Shown here piece after piece: positions 22,618 through 27,781 of a stretch of 27,781 nt of DNA (its first letter is position 1; each line of letters starts with the position of its first letter). The position numbers and the translations under genes were made by a program. The notes beneath the pieces were generated by a model. It had not been told where the DNA came from. It did no database searches and saw only the letters and a list, made by a program, of their open reading frames with translations. The DNA comes from JAVBQJ01 sp045585875. GTDB taxonomy: Bacteria > Verrucomicrobiota > Lentisphaeria > Victivallales > Victivallaceae. The stretch is taken from positions 1 through 27,781 of the forward strand of contig JAZMZH010000058.1 in the NCBI GenBank assembly GCA_045585875.1, in the 5' to 3' direction.

Positions 22618-24057
22618 TTACTTTCTGATCGCCGCGGCGAGGAGTTCGGCGGCCATTTTGGGATTGGCCTTGCCCCGGCTGGCTTTCATGACCTGGCCCA
22701 CGAGGTACTGGAGGACCTTTTCATTGCCCTCCAGGTATTGCGCGACCTGCGCGGGATTGTTCCGGATGACCTCTTCGACGAAGGCGTTCACCGCTCCGGT
22801 GTCCGAAACCTGCCCCAGGCCCTTGCGGGCGACGATCTCGGCGGCGTCGCCGCCCTCGAAAAGTTCCGGCAGGAGCTCTTTGGCGACTTTGCCGTTGATG
22901 GTGGAGGCGGCCACCAGCTTGAGCAGTCCGGCCAGCCGTTCCGGGGAAACCGGACATTCCGCGATGTCCATGGAGCGGTCGGAAAGTTCTCTCAGCAGCT
23001 CCGACTGGATCCAGTTGGAGGCCAGCTTGGCGTTGCCGCAGGCGGCGGCGACGGCCTCGAAGTAATCGGCCAGGGCGGCCTCGGCGGTGAGGACCCCGGC
23101 GTCATAGGCGGTGAGGCCGTAATCCTTTTCAAAACGGGCTCTCCTGGCCCGGGGCAGTTCCGGCAGGGAGGCGCGGACGGCCTCGATCTCGGCGTCGGAG
23201 AATTCCACCGGCATCAGGTCGGGATCGGGGAAGTACCGGTAATCGTGGGCCTCCTCCTTGGTGCGCATGAGGTAGGTGGCGCCGGAGGCGTCGTCCCAGC
23301 CCCGGGTTTCCTGACGGATGGTTTCGCCCCGGTCGAGCATTTCGCTCTGGCGGGAGATTTCGTAGTCGATGGCCCGGTGCACCGCCCGGAAGCTGTTGAG
23401 GTTTTTCAATTCCACTTTGGTGCCGAACTTTTCGGAGCCCTCCGGACGCAGGGAGATATTCACATCGCAGCGCATCTGGCCCTTTTCCATGTCGCAGTCG
23501 GAGATGCCGCCGTACTGAAAGATCTCCTTAAGGGAGGTCAGGTAGGCGTAGGCTTCGTCGGCGGAGCGCATGTCCGGTTCGGAAACCGTTTCCAGGAGGG
23601 GGACGCCGGCCCGGTTGTAATCGACGCCGGAGAATCCCCGGTAGTGGTTGAGCTTCGCCACGTCCTCCTCCAGGTGGATGCGGGTGAGGCCGACGGCCTT
23701 TTCCGGCAGGGGGGCGCCGGAGAATCCCGTGCCGCCGATGCGGACGCAGCCGCCCAGGGAAAAGGGTTCGTCGTACTGGGTGATTTGGTAATTTTTCGGC
23801 ATGTCCGGATAAAAGTAGCTTTTCCGGTCGAATTTGCTCCGGTTGGGGATCCGGCCCTCGGTGAGCAGTCCGGCCTTGATCGCGGCGAGGATCGCCTGAT
23901 GATTGGGCACGGGCAGCACTCCGGGGTAGCCCATGCACACCGGGCAGGTGTTGGCGTTGGGCTCGTCGCCGAAGCGATTGGGGCAGGAGCAGAACATTTT
24001 GGAAGCGGTGCGCACCTGCACATGCACCTCCAGACCGATTACTGCTTCGTATTTCAT
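22618..24057 (-). CDS. gatB: Asp/Glu-tRNA amidotransferase subunit B
   Basis: A 479-residue GatB of full length. It binds misacylated tRNA and, with GatA and GatC, converts Asp-tRNA(Asn) and/or Glu-tRNA(Gln) to the amide. Visible are the N-terminal cradle (EAVIGLEVHVQ), the zinc-type cysteines (FCSCPNRFG...NTCPVCMG), SYFYPDMPKNYQITQYD, IHLEEDVAKL, the EPDMRS motif, and the C-terminal YqeY-like helical domain (about 330-479) ending in GKANPKMAAELL. The start at 24057 lies 13 bases after the purQ stop, with a weak GGAG site. gatA and gatC are not in the window. Confidence 0.97.
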   Translation of the reverse strand: MKYEAVIGLEVHVQVRTASKMFCSCPNRFGDEPNANTCPVCMGYPGVLPVPNHQAILAAIKAGLLTEGRIPNRSKFDRKSYFYPDMPKNYQITQYDEPFSLGGCVRIGGTGFSGAPLPEKAVGLTRIHLEEDVAKLNHYRGFSGVDYNRAGVPLLETVSEPDMRSADEAYAYLTSLKEIFQYGGISDCDMEKGQMRCDVNISLRPEGSEKFGTKVELKNLNSFRAVHRAIDYEISRQSEMLDRGETIRQETRGWDDASGATYLMRTKEEAHDYRYFPDPDLMPVEFSDAEIEAVRASLPELPRARRARFEKDYGLTAYDAGVLTAEAALADYFEAVAAACGNAKLASNWIQSELLRELSDRSMDIAECPVSPERLAGLLKLVAASTINGKVAKELLPELFEGGDAAEIVARKGLGQVSDTGAVNAFVEEVIRNNPAQVAQYLEGNEKVLQYLVGQVMKASRGKANPKMAAELLAAAIRK

Positions 24058-24070
24058 TTCGGGCTCCGGG

Positions 24071-24868
24071 TCAGAGGTTTTCGGCGGCGAAATCCACGGC
24101 GTTGCGGAAGATGGCCGCGCCCTCTCCGACGGAGGGCACCGTCTGCCGGGCGGTCCAGTCCGGCGCGTTGTAGGGGGAGAGGAAGGCTTCGGGGTGGGGC
24201 ATGAGACCGAAGATCCGTCCGGTGGGATCGGTCACTCCGGCGATGGCGTCGAGGGAGCCGTTGGGATTGGCTGGGAAATCCATCGTCGGCCGTCCGGCGC
24301 TGTCGCAGTAGCGGAGGGCGGCCAGGTGCCCGGACTTCACCGCGGCGAGGATGCTGTCGTCGGCGACGAATTTCCCCTCGCCGTGGCGGAGGGGCAGACG
24401 CAGTCTTTCGATGCCGCGGGTGAATACGCAGGGGCTGGCCGGGTCGGCGACCAGTTCGCACCAGTCGTCCCGGAATACGCCCGAATCGTTGTGAGCCAGG
24501 CCGCACTGGACCTGAAAATATTTCCCCTCCGCGGCGGGGAGGAGACCGAGACGGGTCATGGTCTGAAATCCGTTGCAGATGCCGATGGCCAGTTTGCCGT
24601 CGGAGATGAATTTGCGCAGGGAGTCGTTGAGGCGGAATTTCAGCCGGTTGGCGAAAACGGTGCCCGCGCCCAGGTGGTCGCCGAAGGAGAAGCCGCCGAT
24701 GAAGGCCAGGATGTGATAATCGTCCAGGGAAACTTTTCCGGCCAGCAGGTCATTGAGATGCACCATTTCGGGCGAGGCCTGAGCCTGTTTGAAAGCGGCG
24801 AAGGTCTCTTTTTCGCAATTAAGACCGAATCCGGTCATAATAAGAACTTTGACTTTTTCTCTCTGCAT
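24071..24868 (-). CDS. purQ: Phosphoribosylformylglycinamidine synthase, glutaminase subunit
   Basis: A 265-residue class I glutamine amidotransferase that supplies ammonia for FGAM synthesis in purine biosynthesis. The nucleophilic Cys lies in AIGICNGFQTM, and the His-Glu pair in LMPHPEAF. The early GFGLNCEKET and FIGGFSFGDHLGAG segments are typical of PurQ. It is somewhat longer than Bacillus PurQ (about 227 residues). I took the ATG at 24868 with GGGGA upstream, though the GTG directly before it is in frame. First gene of an operon with gatB and the PBP fragment. No purL or purS is in the window. Confidence 0.92.
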   Translation of the reverse strand: MQREKVKVLIMTGFGLNCEKETFAAFKQAQASPEMVHLNDLLAGKVSLDDYHILAFIGGFSFGDHLGAGTVFANRLKFRLNDSLRKFISDGKLAIGICNGFQTMTRLGLLPAAEGKYFQVQCGLAHNDSGVFRDDWCELVADPASPCVFTRGIERLRLPLRHGEGKFVADDSILAAVKSGHLAALRYCDSAGRPTMDFPANPNGSLDAIAGVTDPTGRIFGLMPHPEAFLSPYNAPDWTARQTVPSVGEGAAIFRNAVDFAAENL

Positions 24869-24907
24869 CACTCATCCCCGTGTGTTTTTGGAATCTATGC
24901 ACACGAA

Positions 24908-24936
24908 AATATATCACGGGAACAATGTTTTTGCAA
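24908..24936 (-). promoter_or_regulatory. Promoter of the purQ-gatB operon
   Basis: Minus strand TTGCAA (24931-24936), 17 bases, TATATT (24908-24913). I see no purine riboswitch or PurR-like palindrome in the leader. Confidence 0.6.
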
Positions 24937-25059
24937 TCCGGCAGCGAGCTTTTTCCCCCTTTTTCTTTCCCGAATCCACGGGAAAAGCACGCCCGGCAAA
25001 GAACACGCACCCGCCGAATCCGCGCCTTTGAAAAAGCCTTCAAAGTACTTCAAAGTATA

Positions 25060-25086
25060 TAAAAAAGCGCCCTTCAAAGGCGCTTT
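25060..25086. terminator. Terminator of tRNA-Cys
   Basis: A 10-base-pair stem, AAAAAGCGCC (25060-25069) with GGCGCTTTTT (25077-25086), 7-base loop, with a T run on both strands. It lies 14 bases after the tRNA-Cys 3' end on the minus strand. CTTCAAAG occurs three times at 25036-25079, the last in the loop. Confidence 0.8.
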
Positions 25087-25100
25087 TTCCGCAAAAAAAA

Positions 25101-25174
25101 TGGAGGCGTGAATCGGAATCGAACCGATCTAAGCGATTTTGCAGACCGCTGCCTAACCTCTTGGCTATCACGCC
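25101..25174 (-). tRNA. tRNA-Cys (GCA)
   Basis: A 74-base tRNA with encoded CCA (25101-25103) and the discriminator U typical of tRNA-Cys. The acceptor stem is GGCGTGA/TCACGCC. The anticodon loop CTGCAAA carries GCA on a GCGGT/ATCGC stem. The T-loop TTCGATT is present. Confidence 0.95.
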
Positions 25175-25208
25175 TCGTGACCGGCATGCAAGCGCTGCCG
25201 ATACGCAT

Positions 25209-25236
25209 AATTTAGCGCGAATAGCGGAAAAAGCAA
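25209..25236 (-). promoter_or_regulatory. Probable tRNA-Cys promoter
   Basis: Minus strand TTGCTT (25231-25236), 16 bases, TAAATT (25209-25214), about 34 bases before the tRNA. Confidence 0.35.
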
Positions 25237-25286
25237 ACGGTTTTGATAAAAAAAACGGTTTTTATGTGGAAAAATCCCCGATCTTA

Positions 25287-25295
25287 TGATATATT
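25287..25295 (+). promoter_or_regulatory. Extended -10 promoter of glnS
   Basis: TGATATATT (25287-25295) is a TGn-extended TATATT box. No good -35 is present at 16-18 bases. It overlaps the far upstream part of the open frame, which supports the later start at 25328. Confidence 0.4.
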
Positions 25296-25327
25296 TTGGC
25301 TTGAACAATCAACGGAGACGGTTTGTT

Positions 25328-27013
25328 ATGGATCCTGATAAAAACTCACCCGCCCCGGCCGCGGGCGGCAATTTCATCCGCGACATGGTGGCCCGGGAGG
25401 TCGCCGAGGGCAAACACGGGGGCGCGGTCGTCACCCGTTTCCCGCCGGAGCCCAACGGTTATCTGCATATCGGACATGCCAAGGCGATCTGCCTGGATTT
25501 CGGCATCGCCGCGGAATTCAACGGCAGATGCCATCTGCGCATGGACGACACCAATCCCGCCAAGGAGGATCAGGAGTACGCCGACAGCATCAAGGAGGAC
25601 ATCCGCTGGCTGGGCTGGGACTGGGGAGAGAATTTCTTTTACGCCAGCGACTACTTCGACCGGATGTACGAGTGCGCCGTGGAACTCATCCGGCGCGGCC
25701 GGGCTTATGTCTGCGGACTCACCGCCGAGGAGTGGGAAGCCTGCCGGGGCGATCTCCGGCATCCCGGAGCCGAGCCGCCGGGGCGGCGTCAGAGCGTGGA
25801 GGAGAATCTCGAACTTTTCGAGCGGATGCGCCGGGGCGAATTCGCCGACGGGGAGAAGGTCCTCCGCGCCCGCATCGACATGGCTTCGCCCAACATCCAC
25901 ATGCGGGATCCGGTCATCTACCGCATCCGCCACACCGATCACTTCCGCAGCGGCGGCAAATGGTGCATCTATCCCATGTACGACTTCGCCCATCCCATCG
26001 AGGACGCCATCGAGGGAGTGACCCACTCCTTCTGCACGCTGGAGTTTGAAATCCACCGGCCTTTGTACGACTGGGTGCTGGAGGCTTTGGAGTGGCAGGA
26101 CCCGCCGGTGCAGACGGAATTCGCCCGGCTGAATCTCTCCTATACGGTCATGAGCAAGCGCAAGCTCCTGCAGCTGGTGAAGGAGCATCACGTTTCAGGA
26201 TGGGACGATCCCCGGATGCCCACCATCTGCGGACTCCGGCGGCGGGGGTACACTCCCGCCAGCATCCGGAAATTCTGCGAAATCGTGGGCGTCACCAAGT
26301 TCAACGGCGTCACCGACCCGGCGCTTCTGGAATTCTGCATACGGGAGGAGCTTAACGCCGCCGCGCCCCGCTTCATGGCGGTGCTCGACCCTCTGAAAGT
26401 GGTCATCGACAACTTCCCGGAGGGCGGGACGGAATGGCTGGAGGCGGTGAACAATCCCGAGGACCCCGCCGCCGGGAGCCGCCGGATCGCCTTCGGCCGC
26501 GAGCTCTGGATCGAAAAGAGCGATTTCATGGAGGAGCCGGTGAAGGGCTACCACCGGCTGTTTCTGGGTTCGGAGGTGCGGCTGCGCTACGGTTATTTCA
26601 TCCGCTGCACCGGTTTTGAAAAGGACGCTTCCGGCGCGGTCACGGTGCTCCACTGCACCTACGATCCCGAAACCCGGGGCGGAAACGCTCCCGACGGACG
26701 CAAGGTCAAAGGCACGATCCACTGGGTGGCCGCGGCCAATGCCAGGCCTGCCGAGGTGAGGCTGTACGACCGGCTTTTCGCCGTGCCGGAGCCGGGAACG
26801 GGCGAGGCGGATTTTCTCACGGAGCTGAATCCCGATTCCCTGAAGATCCGGCGGGCCTTTGCGGAACCGGCGGTGTTTGAGCAGGCGCCGGGGACGCGGA
26901 TGCAGTTCGAGCGTTCCGGGTATTTTATCGCCGACCGGGACGGCACGCCGGAGCTTCCGGTGTTCAATCGGATTGTGCCGCTCAAGGATTCCTGGGCAAA
27001 AATGAAAAAATAA
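25328..27013 (+). CDS. glnS: Glutaminyl-tRNA synthetase
   Basis: A 561-residue class I synthetase that charges tRNA-Gln directly, close to E. coli GlnRS (554). HIGH appears as PNGYLHIGHAK, KMSKS as VMSKRKL. GlnRS-type markers are RFPPEPNGYLHIGHAKA, RMDDTNPAKEDQEY, and YPMYDFAHPIEDAIEGVTHSFCTLEFE. The C-terminal beta-barrel anticodon-binding domains (about 345-555) are complete. The ATG at 25328 follows GGAG at 25315-25318; the frame is open upstream to 25286, but those codons overlap the promoter. GatB is encoded 1.3 kb away, so in this organism the amidotransferase may serve Asn-tRNA only. Confidence 0.97.
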   Translation: MDPDKNSPAPAAGGNFIRDMVAREVAEGKHGGAVVTRFPPEPNGYLHIGHAKAICLDFGIAAEFNGRCHLRMDDTNPAKEDQEYADSIKEDIRWLGWDWGENFFYASDYFDRMYECAVELIRRGRAYVCGLTAEEWEACRGDLRHPGAEPPGRRQSVEENLELFERMRRGEFADGEKVLRARIDMASPNIHMRDPVIYRIRHTDHFRSGGKWCIYPMYDFAHPIEDAIEGVTHSFCTLEFEIHRPLYDWVLEALEWQDPPVQTEFARLNLSYTVMSKRKLLQLVKEHHVSGWDDPRMPTICGLRRRGYTPASIRKFCEIVGVTKFNGVTDPALLEFCIREELNAAAPRFMAVLDPLKVVIDNFPEGGTEWLEAVNNPEDPAAGSRRIAFGRELWIEKSDFMEEPVKGYHRLFLGSEVRLRYGYFIRCTGFEKDASGAVTVLHCTYDPETRGGNAPDGRKVKGTIHWVAAANARPAEVRLYDRLFAVPEPGTGEADFLTELNPDSLKIRRAFAEPAVFEQAPGTRMQFERSGYFIADRDGTPELPVFNRIVPLKDSWAKMKK

Positions 27014-27017
27014 TTTG

Positions 27018-27063
27018 CATTTTTCCGTTTCAGGGGTTATTTTCCCGGAGAATCGGAAAAATG
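27018..27063 (+). terminator. Probable glnS terminator
   Basis: A perfect 10-base-pair stem, CATTTTTCCG (27018-27027) with CGGAAAAATG (27054-27063), encloses 26 bases. It lacks a long T run after the stem, so termination is less certain. Confidence 0.4.
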
Positions 27064-27113
27064 TTTGAATTTGAGCGGGTGAAATTCCCGCCGGAGCAAC
27101 GCAAGGAGACGCT

Positions 27114-27781
27114 ATGAAAAAACATTGTCTGCACACCATGCTGGCCGCGGGTCTTGTCTGCGGCGCCAATCTTTTCGCCGCCGATGAAGCCGTCGTGCCG
27201 CCGGCGCTTCCCGGGATGACTCCGCCGAGCAAGGCGGCGGAGGTCGGGAGTTTCTCCTGGGACATGGTCCCGGAAGTCGTGGCCAAGGCCGGTGACAAGA
27301 GCATCACCAAAGAGCAGCTCAAGACTCTGGTGACCGAGCACATGGGCGAGATTCCCGCCGATGCGCCCGCCGATCAGATCATGCTGCTGCTGGGGATGGT
27401 GACGAGCCAGCTCAACGCTCTTGAGATTGTCAATCAGGCCATGGCCGCCCAGGATCTCGGCGATGCCGAGACCGCCGCCCGCGAACTCATGAAGAAGAGC
27501 ATGTCCCGGCTGCCCGAAGAACAGCTGAAACTCCTTGAGAAACAACTCGAAGAGCAGGGCAAGACCTTCGATTCGCTGATCGACGACGCGGTGAAGGATC
27601 CCCGGATGCAGATTCAGGCCGGCATCCTCAAGATCGGCGCCAAACTCAATGCCGATAAGCCCGCGATCACCGAGGAAGACGCCAAAAAGTTCTACGAGGA
27701 AAACAAAAACCTTTTCACCAGCGAGCCCGGCGGCGTGAAGGTTTCCCACATCCTCCTGCAGGTAAAGGGTGACGACGAGGA
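27114..27781 (+). CDS. Secreted SurA/PrsA-like peptidyl-prolyl isomerase (partial)
   Basis: The first 222 codons are present and the gene runs off the window end. Residues 1-22 form a Sec signal peptide (MKKHCLHTMLAAGLVCGANLFA, cleavage near AxA before DEAV). A helical SurA_N-like chaperone region follows (about 55-205; VVAKAGDKSITKEQLKTLV is the usual opening, and AITEEDAKKFYEENKNLF the usual link). The parvulin (PPIC) domain begins at VKVSHILLQVKGDDE. Such proteins help fold secreted or outer-membrane proteins. AAGGAG lies at 27103-27108, 5 bases before the ATG. It follows glnS in the same orientation. Confidence 0.88.
   Translation, partial: MKKHCLHTMLAAGLVCGANLFAADEAVVPPALPGMTPPSKAAEVGSFSWDMVPEVVAKAGDKSITKEQLKTLVTEHMGEIPADAPADQIMLLLGMVTSQLNALEIVNQAMAAQDLGDAETAARELMKKSMSRLPEEQLKLLEKQLEEQGKTFDSLIDDAVKDPRMQIQAGILKIGAKLNADKPAITEEDAKKFYEENKNLFTSEPGGVKVSHILLQVKGDDE

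Noticed and set aside
24869..25060. Purine riboswitch in the purQ leader
   Set aside because: No conserved aptamer junctions or anti-terminator arrangement could be seen in the leader.

Overview
The window (27,781 bases, GC-rich coding sequence with AT-rich promoters) looks like the chromosome of an anaerobic, carbohydrate-degrading bacterium, most probably of the PVC group. Victivallis-like Lentisphaerota is my best guess, from the mix of glycoside hydrolases, glycyl radical chemistry, repeated four-helix-bundle genes and GlnRS next to GatB. The taxonomic call is inference. Most promoters I could place share a TATATT -10 box.

Bases 1-6990 are an accessory region. A Cys-rich HTH regulator (202-1014) is followed by two copies of the same cassette, 1133-1796 and 6175-6880. 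Each has a TIGR02436-type four-helix-bundle gene, its promoter, a 245-base structured repeat with a 125-base perfectly identical core, and then a tRNA 3' end: a degenerate remnant in copy 1 and an intact tRNA-Ser in copy 2. Between the copies lie an alpha-L-rhamnosidase-like gene, an IS4-family insertion sequence (3794-5187), a QueG-like Fe-S gene cut off by the IS, and a small lipoprotein gene.

Bases 7112-20154 form a catabolic region. A GH3 beta-glycosidase is followed by a four-gene operon: IclR regulator, short glycyl radical enzyme (GRE), its activase and an iron-type alcohol dehydrogenase. Facing it on the minus strand are a GH127/DUF1680-like hydrolase and an operon of a sugar-isomerase-type TIM barrel plus two translationally coupled amidohydrolase-family proteins, one of which lacks the metal ligands. 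A divergent AraC regulator lies beside the GH127-like gene. A reasonable reading is release of sugars from plant or host glycans, TIM-barrel processing, and radical dehydration of a diol-like intermediate followed by aldehyde reduction. The GRE substrate is unknown.

Bases 20155-21907 hold a two-gene phage-type island (portal protein plus a small head-closure-sized protein). Its end abuts a class B PBP gene (21920-22579) that stops where the transpeptidase domain should start.

Bases 21920-27781 are mainly housekeeping: a minus-strand operon purQ-gatB-PBP fragment, tRNA-Cys, glnS, and the start of a secreted SurA-like peptidyl-prolyl isomerase running off the end.
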